Below the pieces are notes generated by a model. It worked only from the letters and a program-made list of their open reading frames with translations. It did not search any database and was not told the origin of the DNA. This document shows, in pieces, positions 36,457 through 44,976 of a stretch of 64,000 nt of DNA (within the stretch, counting starts at the first letter, position 1; each line of letters opens with the position of its first letter). The stretch is from Opacimonas sp014872805. Its GTDB lineage: Bacteria; Pseudomonadota; Gammaproteobacteria; Enterobacterales; Alteromonadaceae. The stretch covers positions 1 to 64,000 of the forward strand of contig WKFN01000014.1 of assembly GCA_014872805.1 (NCBI GenBank), written 5' to 3'. The translations under genes were made by a program, and so were the position numbers.

Positions 36457-36473
36457 CCGCCGAGGGAAAACAG

Positions 36474-37058
36474 ATGGCAGGTTCGTTACTTTATTTACAT
36501 GGATTTTTGAGCTCACCACAGTCTGCGAAAGCATGCCAAACGTTTGCCTACCTGCAACAACACCATCCTAAAGTGCGTTTTGTCGCTCCTCAGTTGAGTG
36601 GTATTCCTTCTCAAGCATGGCAACAAGCACAAGAAGTTATGTCTGGCTTAAAAGAGGATATCATCGGCATCATGGGCAGTTCGATGGGCGGCTTCCTCGC
36701 CACGCTTTTAGCTGAAAAGCACCAGTGCAAAGCCAGTATTATTAATCCAGCAGTGGCGCCGCATATTCTCTTTCCTGATTACTTGGGTAATCATGTAAAT
36801 CCATATACTAAAGAAGCGTTTGAGCTTACCCCTGAGCATATCCATACGCTCGAAAAGCTCGTTGTGAATCGGATTAACCAGCCTGATAATTATCAAGTGT
36901 TTTTGCAAACCGCAGATGAAGTGCTCGATTATCGATTGGCTGAGCGGTTGTATGCACAAGCAAATCTGCATGTGGTACAAGGTGGCGATCATGCTTATCA
37001 AAATTTTGCCAGTGAATTGCCTAAAGTCATGCGATTTTTGGGGTTGACTAAGTCTTAA
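36474..37058 (+). CDS. yqiA: YqiA-like alpha/beta-hydrolase esterase
   Basis: A 194-residue alpha/beta hydrolase. It starts SLLYLHGFLSSPQSAKA (oxyanion-loop HG), has the nucleophile elbow GSSMGGFLA and a catalytic His in VVQGGDHAYQNF near the end. E. coli YqiA shows short-chain esterase activity; its real substrate is unknown. The start is ATG 36474, with GAGGGAAAA just upstream; the frame is open 17 codons further into yqiB without similarity. Lies 76 bases before parE. Confidence 0.9.
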   Translation: MAGSLLYLHGFLSSPQSAKACQTFAYLQQHHPKVRFVAPQLSGIPSQAWQQAQEVMSGLKEDIIGIMGSSMGGFLATLLAEKHQCKASIINPAVAPHILFPDYLGNHVNPYTKEAFELTPEHIHTLEKLVVNRINQPDNYQVFLQTADEVLDYRLAERLYAQANLHVVQGGDHAYQNFASELPKVMRFLGLTKS

Positions 37059-37134
37059 TTGCTCAAGGCGATAAGTATTGGTAATATCGTGACATTATCA
37101 AGCGTCATAATACTTATAAAAGCGTAATCATCTT

Positions 37135-39024
37135 ATGTCGAATCAATATACCGCAGATGCCATTGAAGTTCTTAACGGATTAGAACCAGTTAAGCGTCGA
37201 CCAGGGATGTACACAGATACCACCCGCCCCAATCACCTCGGTCAAGAAGTCATCGATAACTCAGTGGATGAAGCACTTGCCGGGCATGCTCGTTCAGTCA
37301 AAGTTATTTTGCACGATGATAATTCACTCGAGGTTCATGATGATGGTCGCGGGATGCCGGTGGATATTCACCCAGAAGAAAAAATCTCTGGCGTCGAACT
37401 CATCATGACTAAACTCCATGCTGGGGGCAAGTTCTCCAACAAAAACTACGAGTTCTCTGGTGGTTTGCACGGGGTAGGTATTTCAGTCGTGAACGCTTTA
37501 TCAACGCGGGTTGAGGTAACGATTCGCCGCGATGGAAAAGTCTATCGCATCGTGTTTGCTAATGGTGACAAAATCGAAGACTTGGCGGTGATTGATAGCT
37601 GTGGTCAGCGCAACACTGGTACGTCCGTGCGTTTTTGGCCAGATCCTCAGTATTTTGACTCTGACAAATTCAGTGTGCGCCAACTCACCCATAACTTACG
37701 TGCCAAAGCAGTGTTATGTCCTGGCTTGCGCATTCGCTTAGACAACAAATTCACTAAAGAAACCACCGAATGGTACTATGAAGATGGTTTGCGCGATTAC
37801 TTATTAAGTTCGGTAAAAGATTGCATCACACTTCCCGAAGACGAGCCATTTGTTGGGACGTTTTCGGCTAATTCTGAAGTGGCTGACTGGGCGGTATTAT
37901 GGCTACCTGAGGGTGGTGATATGGTTACCGAAAGCTATGTGAATCTTATTCCTACCGCACAAGGCGGCACGCATGTCAATGGTTTACGTCAAGGTTTGCT
38001 GGAGTCCATGCGCGAGTTTTGTGAGTTCCGCAATCTATTGCCTCGTGGCGTAAAACTCACGCCTGATGATATTTGGGATCGCTGTGCATACATTCTATCT
38101 ACCAAGATGCAAGATCCTCAGTTTGCGGGGCAAACCAAAGAACGCCTATCCTCGCGGCAAGCGGCGGCATTTGTGTCTGGAGTAGTCAAAGACGCATTTA
38201 GCTTGTGGTTGAATCAACACACTGATGTCGCTGAATTACTTGCGGAAATGTGTATTAGCAACGCCCAGAAGCGGTTGCGTCAAAGCAAAAAAGTCGCTCG
38301 CAAAAAAGTCACTCAAGGTCCGGCATTACCGGGTAAACTCACTGATTGTTCTTCGCAAGATATTGATCGTACAGAGCTATTTTTGGTTGAAGGTGATTCT
38401 GCAGGTGGTTCAGCGAAACAAGCTCGCGATCGTGAGTTTCAGGCGATTATGCCATTACGAGGTAAGATCCTGAATTCCTGGGAAGTGGATTCGTCACAAG
38501 TCTTGGCGTCACAAGAAATTCACGATATTTCGGTTGCATTGGGCATCGATCCCGATTCTGACGATTTATCTGGTTTGCGCTATGGCAAAATTTGTATTTT
38601 GGCCGACGCGGACTCAGATGGTCTGCACATTGCTACCTTATTGTGTGCGCTATTTGTTAAGCACTTCCGCACCTTAGTTGAACAAGGTCATGTCTATGTG
38701 GCGATGCCACCGCTATTCCGAATCGATGTGGGCAAAGAGGTGTATTACGCACTTGATGAAAGTGAAAAGCAGGGCGTACTTGACCGCATAGAAGTTGAGA
38801 AAAAACGCGGAAAAGTCAACGTGCAACGCTTCAAAGGTCTAGGTGAAATGAACCCGCTCCAACTTCGTGAAACCACTATGGATCCCAATACCCGTCGACT
38901 GGTGCAGTTGACCATTGATGATGCCCAAGGAATGTTAGAGTTGATGGATATGCTATTGGCGAAGAAGCGCTCAGGAGATCGCAAAGAGTGGCTGGAAAGC
39001 AAAGGAAATTTGGCTGAAGTTTAG
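37135..39024 (+). CDS. parE: DNA topoisomerase IV subunit B
   Basis: ParE (629 residues) is the ATPase subunit of topoisomerase IV, which unlinks daughter chromosomes. The GHKL ATPase domain (about 1-220) has EVIDNSVDEALAGHA, the DGRGMPVD motif and GGLHGVGISVVNALS. The TOPRIM domain is marked by ELFLVEGDSAGGSAKQ and the ADADSDG metal-binding motif. The C-terminus has VQRFKGLGEMNPLQL. Its last codon is directly followed by the ATG of an unknown gene. parC is not in the window. Confidence 0.97.
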   Translation: MSNQYTADAIEVLNGLEPVKRRPGMYTDTTRPNHLGQEVIDNSVDEALAGHARSVKVILHDDNSLEVHDDGRGMPVDIHPEEKISGVELIMTKLHAGGKFSNKNYEFSGGLHGVGISVVNALSTRVEVTIRRDGKVYRIVFANGDKIEDLAVIDSCGQRNTGTSVRFWPDPQYFDSDKFSVRQLTHNLRAKAVLCPGLRIRLDNKFTKETTEWYYEDGLRDYLLSSVKDCITLPEDEPFVGTFSANSEVADWAVLWLPEGGDMVTESYVNLIPTAQGGTHVNGLRQGLLESMREFCEFRNLLPRGVKLTPDDIWDRCAYILSTKMQDPQFAGQTKERLSSRQAAAFVSGVVKDAFSLWLNQHTDVAELLAEMCISNAQKRLRQSKKVARKKVTQGPALPGKLTDCSSQDIDRTELFLVEGDSAGGSAKQARDREFQAIMPLRGKILNSWEVDSSQVLASQEIHDISVALGIDPDSDDLSGLRYGKICILADADSDGLHIATLLCALFVKHFRTLVEQGHVYVAMPPLFRIDVGKEVYYALDESEKQGVLDRIEVEKKRGKVNVQRFKGLGEMNPLQLRETTMDPNTRRLVQLTIDDAQGMLELMDMLLAKKRSGDRKEWLESKGNLAEV

Positions 39025-40296
39025 ATGTTAAACGCACTAAAAAAAACGATTTTTTCCTTCATCGTTATTGCATTAATAGCTGTCTTTATCGTCCTTGAAG
39101 GAAAGCCGTTAGTAAGTGTTAACTCAGCTGAGCAAGTTGAAGCTGCTCAATCGGTCACTCATCTTTTTAAAGATCTCAATCAGTTACTCGAACGCGAGCG
39201 CGCCTATCACGATTTGGTTTTAACCACTGGCCAAATCAATAGCCTACTGGGTTTTTTGCAACGTGCCCACCAGCCGTTATCGGCGGGGTTTTATACCCAA
39301 GATGATATTGGGCGCTTGTTAGTTACATATCGTTTCTCTTTTTTTGGAATGACTCGCTACCTAAACCTCGATTTGCAACTTACATCCGGTTCGAGAGCGA
39401 ATATAGCACGAGCTAAATTAGGCAAAATTCCCTTACCAGGAAATGCCCTTTTGTCTTTTGCGCGATGGAGTGTCAACCAATACACTCGTTCAGAGGTAGC
39501 TGACATTGCTTATAATACACTGCAAGGACTTACTTTTGCAGAGCAAACTGTCACCTTGCTAGTGGCCCCTACTTTACCTTTACTGCAAGAACTCAAAATA
39601 GTCCAAGCTCGCATGGGCTATGAAAAACCTGATTTACTCGATTTGAAAGTTCACTATTATCTGGATTACCTAGTAAATAATCACAGAACCATTGACGATA
39701 GTGAGCGATCACTTGCACCTTTCATAAGAGAAATTTTCCTCGAAGCGCAAATTCAATCACAATACGGCGACCCTGCACTTGAGAATAAAGCCGCGATTCT
39801 AGCGTTAACTATTTTTTTGGGCGATAACCGCTTTATACATTTATTTACCCTTAACGACCGTGTGGAGTATCGAGCCGGACCCAAGAAACAAGTTACACTG
39901 AACAATCGACGTGACTTAGCGTTGCATTTTTTATTCTCTGCAAGTATTGAATTGTTATCCGCACAAAGTGTCTCTATTGCGGTTGGCGAATTTAAAGAAT
40001 TGATGGATAGAGCAGAAGAAGGCTCAGGTTACAGCTTTGTAGATTTGGCAGCAGACAAGGCTGGGATTGCTTTTGCCGAGCGAGCTACCGAGCCCAAAAC
40101 TGCCGCGCGGATGCAAACTTTACTCGCCCAAAAAGCCGATGAGTCCTTATATTTACCACTCGTAGATGACTTGCCAGAAGGTTTGAAAGTCAATGCCTTT
40201 ACACAACGCTTTAAAAACGTTGACAGTCCAGAGTATCAAGCCAAATTCGAAATGATCATTGCGCGAATAAATGCGCTGCCAATTAGTCAGCTTTGA
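39025..40296 (+). CDS. Unrecognised membrane-anchored protein behind parE
   Basis: A 423-residue protein whose ATG immediately follows the parE stop, so it is probably translated by coupling. Residues 4-24 form one hydrophobic helix (KKTIFSFIVIALIAVFIVLE) that looks like an uncleaved anchor, leaving a ~395-residue domain that by the positive-inside pattern would face the periplasm. No catalytic or repeat motif is recognised. Notable stretches are LTTGQINSLLGFLQRAH and a conserved-looking LALTIFLGDNRFIHLF. I do not recognise a characterised family. Its end overlaps the convergent downstream gene by 14 bases. Confidence 0.75.
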   Translation: MLNALKKTIFSFIVIALIAVFIVLEGKPLVSVNSAEQVEAAQSVTHLFKDLNQLLERERAYHDLVLTTGQINSLLGFLQRAHQPLSAGFYTQDDIGRLLVTYRFSFFGMTRYLNLDLQLTSGSRANIARAKLGKIPLPGNALLSFARWSVNQYTRSEVADIAYNTLQGLTFAEQTVTLLVAPTLPLLQELKIVQARMGYEKPDLLDLKVHYYLDYLVNNHRTIDDSERSLAPFIREIFLEAQIQSQYGDPALENKAAILALTIFLGDNRFIHLFTLNDRVEYRAGPKKQVTLNNRRDLALHFLFSASIELLSAQSVSIAVGEFKELMDRAEEGSGYSFVDLAADKAGIAFAERATEPKTAARMQTLLAQKADESLYLPLVDDLPEGLKVNAFTQRFKNVDSPEYQAKFEMIIARINALPISQL

Positions 40297-40612
40297 GTGA
40301 TTGTTTAAAGCTGTCTAACGTCGTCATCAATGACTCAATTTGTTTGACAATCGTTTGCAGTTTTTTGGTAAGCGCCTCTTTGTCAGAATAGCCATCTTGC
40401 ATGGCACTGAGCTCATCCAACAACTCACAGGTTTCAGCAACATAAGGCTCAAACGTTTTTGCTCTGGTCGAAAAAGGCACATCCTCTGCAAAAATCGCAA
40501 CATACTGTCCTTTACCTTGTTGTTGGTAAGATGCTAATAAAGCGTCAGCGTCGACTGCTTTGCGATAGATGATTTGAAGATTCGCCTGGATTTGTTCAAT
40601 AACTTTTTGCAT
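40283..40612 (-). CDS. Small helical protein, possibly PriC-like
   Basis: A 109-residue protein that is almost entirely alpha-helical by sequence (heptad-like Leu/Ile/Lys spacing). The segment FSTRAKTFEPYVAET recalls the FxTRAxTLxxCLxE stretch of primosomal protein PriC (N''), which loads DnaB at stalled forks, but the similarity is short and the protein is shorter than E. coli PriC (175 residues). Treat the function as a guess. ATG 40612 has AAGGCT upstream. Its 3' end overlaps the convergent gene behind parE by 14 bases. Confidence 0.6.
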   Translation of the reverse strand: MQKVIEQIQANLQIIYRKAVDADALLASYQQQGKGQYVAIFAEDVPFSTRAKTFEPYVAETCELLDELSAMQDGYSDKEALTKKLQTIVKQIESLMTTLDSFKQSLKAD

Positions 40613-40692
40613 AGCCTTGTATGATGTATTTGCAGAAAAAAAGAAAATAATTTCTCAAGTTTATCATAAATAAGGAGATAAAAAGCCAAATT

Positions 40693-40818
40693 GTGTTTTT
40701 GGTTCCTAGCATTCTGGTGTTATCGGCAAATGCTATGAACGTTATTTCTGGGTATGAGCAACAGTCTGTTGGGACACTTTCGTCGTCACAAGGCAATTAC
40801 ATTGATTTATACGTCTAG
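40693..40818 (+). CDS. Possible small exported peptide (41 codons)
   Basis: In the gap between the PriC-like gene and epmB, the plus strand has a frame starting at GTG 40693 that reads VFLVPSILVLSANA and then MNVISGYEQQSVGTLSSSQG and a short end before TAG 40816. The first part looks like a signal peptide with an A-x-A cleavage site, leaving about 27 polar residues. An AAGGAG lies about 15 bases upstream, too far for an ideal start. The 3' end overlaps epmB by 12 bases. Evidence is compositional only, so it may be chance. Confidence 0.25.
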   Translation: MFLVPSILVLSANAMNVISGYEQQSVGTLSSSQGNYIDLYV

Positions 40819-41829
40819 CGATAAGTCGAGCCAAGTTTTGCTTTTGCGATTGCCAATTTCTCTGACCAATTTGGGGATCATATAACCAGATTGTTTAGCA
40901 ATGACCTCACGCATCAAAGACACAACCTGTTCATCCGATACATAAAAATGAGAAGCCCCTTGTACTTTATCAAACGCATGCAAGTAGTAAGGTTGAATAT
41001 GATTGTCGTAGAGCTTTTCATTGAGACGCATGAGCGTTTTGGCATCATCATTAATGTTCCTCAAGATGACTGCTTGGTTATAAACTCGGATCAAATTACG
41101 CGATAACTGTGCAACTTTTTCACTCAGTTGGGTGCTGATTTCTTGAGGATGATTAATGTGTAACACCACATTGGCGGTCAGACGAGAGCGCTGCAAACGA
41201 TCAACTAAACCTGAGGTAATGCGTTGCGGAAGCACCACAGGGAGTCTCGTGTGAATACGCAGTCGCTTGATGTGTGAAATGGTCTCAATTTGACTGATCA
41301 GCCAGTCTAATTGACTGTCATTGGCCATGAGCGGATCCCCACCAGATAAAATCACTTCATCCAATATGGGATACTTTTGAATGTACGTTAAAGCCTCTTG
41401 CCACTGCTGCCGATTGTTGTGATGTTCATTGTATGGAAAATGCCGACGAAAACAGTAACGACAGTTGACGGCGCAGCCTGTGCGAACGATTAATAATACG
41501 CGATTCTGATATTTGTGTACGATACCATGATTGGCTTTATCGTGTTCTTGCGTTGGGTCTTGGCCAAAGCCATCCACGCTTAAAAACTCATCTTTGTGTG
41601 GTAACACTTGCTGAAGGAGTGGATCATTGGGATCGTGTTTGTTCATCAAATCCGCAAAAAAACGAGGTACTCGCATAGTAAATAAGCGTCTCGCTTGTAT
41701 GTCCGCAAGATAATCCTTTGGGTTTAAACCTAGGTGTTCTAAGAGATTTTTAGGATCTGTGAATGCGGATGCTAATTCTTTTTGCCAATCGGTCTCTACA
41801 GTCACTATATTTTTGTGTATATTATGCAC
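40807..41829 (-). CDS. epmB: EF-P (R)-beta-lysine 2,3-aminomutase EpmB
   Basis: A radical-SAM enzyme of about 340 residues that converts lysine to (R)-beta-lysine for EF-P modification. The iron-sulfur ligand motif CAVNCRYCFRRHFPY is intact, as are EVILSGGDPLMA, RIHTRLPVVLP and the C-terminal VPKLVREIG. EpmB enzymes are shorter than lysine-degradation aminomutases, as here. The start is uncertain: GTG 41829 is chosen by alignment with the E. coli N-terminus (xxIVT); TTG 41844 and GTG 41805 are options. It diverges from efp with only a few tens of bases between, so the promoters must lie head to head. Confidence 0.92.
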   Translation of the reverse strand: MHNIHKNIVTVETDWQKELASAFTDPKNLLEHLGLNPKDYLADIQARRLFTMRVPRFFADLMNKHDPNDPLLQQVLPHKDEFLSVDGFGQDPTQEHDKANHGIVHKYQNRVLLIVRTGCAVNCRYCFRRHFPYNEHHNNRQQWQEALTYIQKYPILDEVILSGGDPLMANDSQLDWLISQIETISHIKRLRIHTRLPVVLPQRITSGLVDRLQRSRLTANVVLHINHPQEISTQLSEKVAQLSRNLIRVYNQAVILRNINDDAKTLMRLNEKLYDNHIQPYYLHAFDKVQGASHFYVSDEQVVSLMREVIAKQSGYMIPKLVREIGNRKSKTWLDLSLDV

Positions 41830-41865
41830 GAAATTAACCGTCAACTAACTAAGTTAAGAGGATTT

Positions 41866-42435
41866 ATGGCGAATTTTAGCACAAATGAATTCAAAGCTGG
41901 ATTAAAGGTCATGATTGATGACGAGCCATGCAATATTTTAGAAAATGAATATGTTAAACCGGGTAAAGGACAAGCGTTTAACCGTGTCAAAATTCGTAAA
42001 CTGATCTCTGGCAAAGTATTAGAAAAAACCTTCAAGTCAGGTGATTCTGTTCCAGGTGCGGACGTGTTAGATACTGAGCTTTCCTATCTGTATAACGATG
42101 GTGAGTTCTATCATTTTATGAACAACGAAACGTTTGAACAAGTTGCAGCAGATGCTAAGGCGGTTGGTGATAACGCCAAGTGGTTAGTTGAAAATACGGA
42201 CTGTACGATTACTTTATTCAACGGCACGCCGATTGTGGTCACTCCACCTAACTTTGTTGAGTTGGAAATTACTGAAACCGATCCTGGTTTGAAAGGTGAT
42301 ACTGCGGGAACGGGTGGTAAGCCTGCAACACTTGCGACCGGAGCGGTGGTTCGAGTACCTTTGTTTGTGCAAACCGGTGAGATCATCAAAGTGGATACTC
42401 GCAGTGGCGAATACGTATCACGTGCAGGCAAATAA
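41866..42435 (+). CDS. efp: Translation elongation factor P
   Basis: EF-P (189 residues) binds between P and E sites and relieves stalling at polyproline. It has three beta-barrel domains. The modification loop reads EYVKPGKGQAF, with the acceptor at Lys34, the position beta-lysylated in E. coli. The C-terminal signature GDTAGTGGKPATLATGAVVRVP is present. The start is ATG 41866, preceded by AAGAGGA; the frame is open upstream into the epmB side without similarity. It lies two bases before epmA and divergent from epmB, so target and enzymes are together. Confidence 0.97.
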   Translation: MANFSTNEFKAGLKVMIDDEPCNILENEYVKPGKGQAFNRVKIRKLISGKVLEKTFKSGDSVPGADVLDTELSYLYNDGEFYHFMNNETFEQVAADAKAVGDNAKWLVENTDCTITLFNGTPIVVTPPNFVELEITETDPGLKGDTAGTGGKPATLATGAVVRVPLFVQTGEIIKVDTRSGEYVSRAGK

Positions 42436-42437
42436 GC

Positions 42438-43349
42438 ATGACTGACCGCGTGGTCAATTTACAAAAAAAAGCTCGCATCTTATCTCAGATCCGAGCTTTT
42501 TTTTCAGAACGTGGCGTCCTCGAAGCCGACGTTCCATGTCTAGATACTCATGCGGTAACAGACCCTTATTTGACTAATTTTGAGTGTGACTGGCAAGGTC
42601 GCAAACTGTATCTACAAACTTCACCAGAATACGCATTGAAACGGTTACTCAGTGAAGGGTTTGGCGACTGTTATTATTTGGGTAAAGCATTCCGCAATGA
42701 ACCAAGATCACCACAACACAGCCCAGAGTTTTTAATGCTTGAATGGTATCGAGTTGGAATAACACCCATTCAGCTCATGGCTGAGATAGCAGAACTCCTT
42801 AACTATATCCTCGGTGTTGACAAGACAATTTCTATTTCCTATGCCGATGCATTTAAGCAATACGCCAATATTGATATTTGGCAAGCTGAGAATGAGCAGC
42901 TCATTGCTGCCTTTCCGGGGGAGACGTATTTTGACCTTGCAGCAGAATCGAGAACAGATCTCATCCAGATGTTATTTAGTATCCTAGTTGAACCTCATCT
43001 CGGACAAGAGATCCCATATTTCGTATATGACTTTCCACTGGAACAAGCAGCTTTGGCCAAAGCAAACCATGATGGGCGAACAGCACAACGTTTTGAGCTC
43101 TATTATAAAGGGTTCGAGTTAGCCAATGGTTATGGTGAATTGACGGATCCAACTGAACAGGCCAACCGTTTTCAGTGTGATAACGAAAAAAGATCTCGCT
43201 TAGGACTACCAATAGTTGCGCCCGATAATAGGTTATTGGCTGCGCTTGAACATGGGCTACCGCAGTGTAGTGGGGTGGCCCTAGGGGTCGACCGCCTGTG
43301 TATGCTGGCTTTAGGGCTTCCCCAAATTGATTTGGTACAATATAGTTAA
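42438..43349 (+). CDS. epmA: EF-P--(R)-beta-lysine ligase EpmA
   Basis: EpmA (PoxA/GenX, 303 residues) is a lysyl-tRNA-synthetase-like ligase lacking the anticodon-binding domain; it attaches beta-lysine to EF-P Lys34. Class II motif 2 (FRNEPRSPQHSPEFLMLEWY) and motif 3 (GVALGVDRLCMLALG) are clear. It is somewhat shorter than the 325-residue E. coli protein, mainly at the N-terminus. It starts two bases after the efp stop, and its stop overlaps the convergent small gene by four bases. The hydroxylase EpmC is not in the window. Confidence 0.95.
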   Translation: MTDRVVNLQKKARILSQIRAFFSERGVLEADVPCLDTHAVTDPYLTNFECDWQGRKLYLQTSPEYALKRLLSEGFGDCYYLGKAFRNEPRSPQHSPEFLMLEWYRVGITPIQLMAEIAELLNYILGVDKTISISYADAFKQYANIDIWQAENEQLIAAFPGETYFDLAAESRTDLIQMLFSILVEPHLGQEIPYFVYDFPLEQAALAKANHDGRTAQRFELYYKGFELANGYGELTDPTEQANRFQCDNEKRSRLGLPIVAPDNRLLAALEHGLPQCSGVALGVDRLCMLALGLPQIDLVQYS

Positions 43350-43606
43350 TTGGTTTGTTCGTAAACTTTTGCGAGATCTTCTAAAACCCATTCAACAATT
43401 TGCGCTAATATTTGGTCATCGGAATGTTCTAAATGGATGAATACATCGATGGCCTTACAAATCAAGGGTGTTGACTCTAAAATTTCATCTGATAATGCTA
43501 CACAAGCATGAATGAGAGCTTCTACCGATTCAATTTGGCAACTTCCCTGTAGAGAAATCTCCTGCAGACAGACATTAAGTTTGTCTTTTAATATTTCTGC
43601 AGTCAT
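43346..43606 (-). CDS. Small acidic protein of unknown function
   Basis: An 86-residue, acidic, probably all-helical protein (for example IVEWVLEDLAKVYEQTN at the C-terminus), with four cysteines (residues 13, 23, 34, 50). ATG 43606 has TAGGTAATCC upstream. No family is recognised. Its end overlaps the epmA stop by four bases, a compact convergent layout that speaks for a real gene. Codon use looks ordinary for this region. Confidence 0.55.
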   Translation of the reverse strand: MTAEILKDKLNVCLQEISLQGSCQIESVEALIHACVALSDEILESTPLICKAIDVFIHLEHSDDQILAQIVEWVLEDLAKVYEQTN

Positions 43607-43689
43607 AAGGATTACCTACTATTTGTAACTCCTTAAGAGTAGGCTATTTCTTACTTGATTATTGGGATGCCCTTATAAAAGTATTCTTT

Positions 43690-43759
43690 AGTCTAAATAA
43701 ATACTTAGACTTAAGTTTAAAAAATAGAAATAATATATCGCTTCGTAAGTTTACTTACG
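43690..43759. promoter_or_regulatory. Two adjacent palindromes upstream of the GNAT gene
   Basis: The 230-base intergenic stretch between the 86-residue protein and the acetyltransferase holds two perfect short inverted repeats: AGTCTAA/TTAGACT (43690-43696 and 43705-43711) and CGTAAG/CTTACG (43744-43749 and 43754-43759). Sequence around them is very AT-rich. They lie 80-150 bases before the GNAT start and could be regulator sites or mRNA hairpins. Nothing else was seen in the gap. Confidence 0.3.
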
Positions 43760-43838
43760 GTTAAAACGTAACCAATCTCAAACATTGATACACATCCTTT
43801 ACTAGAAATTTGTGCAAAATAGAGTTACAACGTGTGCT

Positions 43839-44351
43839 ATGACAACGCAAAAATACATCATATCTACTCCATGCTATTCGTTACGAGAAATAGACTTGAG
43901 GGATGCTCAACAGATTTTGGTTTTAACCAACGATCCTGACTGGCTCAAATACATAGGTGATCGGAGTATTTACAGCCATGACAATGCCTTGACTTATATT
44001 CAAGAGCGGTTCATAGCGAGTTACCAAGCGTACGGTTTTGGCAGTTGGGCGATTATTGATAATGAAACCGGAGCGTTTATGGGGATCTGCGGTTTATTAC
44101 AAAGAGAAGCGATGGCTTTTCCAGAGTTGGGATATGCTTTACTTCCGGAATATCGAGGTAGAGGCGTTATTCAAGCGCTTATCCCACCTGTTCTGGAATG
44201 GGCAAAACAGCATGAGGTTAGTTTTTTAACTGCACTAACAACACCCGATAATCACACGTCCATTCATATTTTGGAAAAGCATGGTTTTACTTTTTCACGC
44301 ATTCATTTTGAGGAAGGTAATTCCCTTAATGTGTATCAACGTATGCTGTGA
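43839..44351 (+). CDS. GNAT-family N-acetyltransferase (RimJ/RimL type)
   Basis: A 170-residue acetyltransferase. The RimJ/RimL-like pattern is visible: YSLREIDLRDAQQILVL at the start, ALTYIQERF, WAIIDNETGAFMGICGL, then the acetyl-CoA loop LGYALLPEYRGRGVIQAL and the closing HILEKHGFTF. Substrate could be a ribosomal protein N-terminus, an antibiotic or a small amine; the sequence does not tell. ATG 43839 is preferred by fit to the fold; GTG 43812 is open upstream. Confidence 0.85.
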   Translation: MTTQKYIISTPCYSLREIDLRDAQQILVLTNDPDWLKYIGDRSIYSHDNALTYIQERFIASYQAYGFGSWAIIDNETGAFMGICGLLQREAMAFPELGYALLPEYRGRGVIQALIPPVLEWAKQHEVSFLTALTTPDNHTSIHILEKHGFTFSRIHFEEGNSLNVYQRML

Positions 44352-44358
44352 AGAAGCC

Positions 44359-44973
44359 CTAAAATTGAGGCGGTAAGATCTCAGCTTTTTGCAAAATAAT
44401 TGGTTCAATCGGCACATCTGGTTGGCCGAAATTAATTGAATATTCTGTTTCAACCTCACCCATCGCGTCAATGACTTCAAACCCCTCGACAACTGAACCA
44501 AAAACGGTATAGCCCCAGTTACGACCAGGATCGAGTGATTCGTTGTCTTTGAGATTGATAAAAAACTGTCTGGTCGCACTGTGTGGGTCAGTTTCTCTAG
44601 CCATTGCAATACTGTAGTAAGTATTTTTTAGGCCATTGCCTGATTCATTAAAGATTTTGCCGAGCGATGGTTTGCTTTTGTAATCGACAGTATAGCCTCC
44701 ACCTTGCACGACAAAATCCGGCACCACTCGATGAAAAATCGTATCTTCATAACTGCGCAGGGCAACATAGCGCAAAAAGTTATTGACGGTGATTGGTGCT
44801 TTAAAGCGGTCTAATTCAAGTATAAATTCTCCTAGGTTGGTGCTCATTTTGACTCGCGGATAAGCATTGTCTGGCTGAATCTCGGAGCCATCTTTGACTT
44901 TCATTGCGAAGCTTGGCGCACTCAAACACAGCATCACCATCACACACAAACAGTGAAAATATCGCTTTCCCAT
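44359..44973 (-). CDS. Exported cyclophilin-type peptidyl-prolyl isomerase
   Basis: A 204-residue cyclophilin-fold prolyl isomerase. A signal peptide (YFHCLCVMVMLCLSAPSFA) directs it to the periplasm. The fold follows with VKMSTNLGEFILELDRFKAPITVNNFLRYV, FHRVVPDFVVQGGGY and FGSVVEGFEVIDAM. The usual active-site arginine is present in FHRVVP. It is PpiA-like; the ppiA symbol is withheld because several paralogues exist in related genomes. It lies three bases behind rlmG, probably in one unit. Confidence 0.9.
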   Translation of the reverse strand: MGKRYFHCLCVMVMLCLSAPSFAMKVKDGSEIQPDNAYPRVKMSTNLGEFILELDRFKAPITVNNFLRYVALRSYEDTIFHRVVPDFVVQGGGYTVDYKSKPSLGKIFNESGNGLKNTYYSIAMARETDPHSATRQFFINLKDNESLDPGRNWGYTVFGSVVEGFEVIDAMGEVETEYSINFGQPDVPIEPIILQKAEILPPQF

Positions 44974-44976
44974 GAA

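Noticed and set aside
40596..40796. Minus-strand 66-codon frame before the PriC-like gene
   Set aside because: Overlaps the real start of the PriC-like gene and has an erratic composition with no family; the plus-strand small frame is slightly more plausible.
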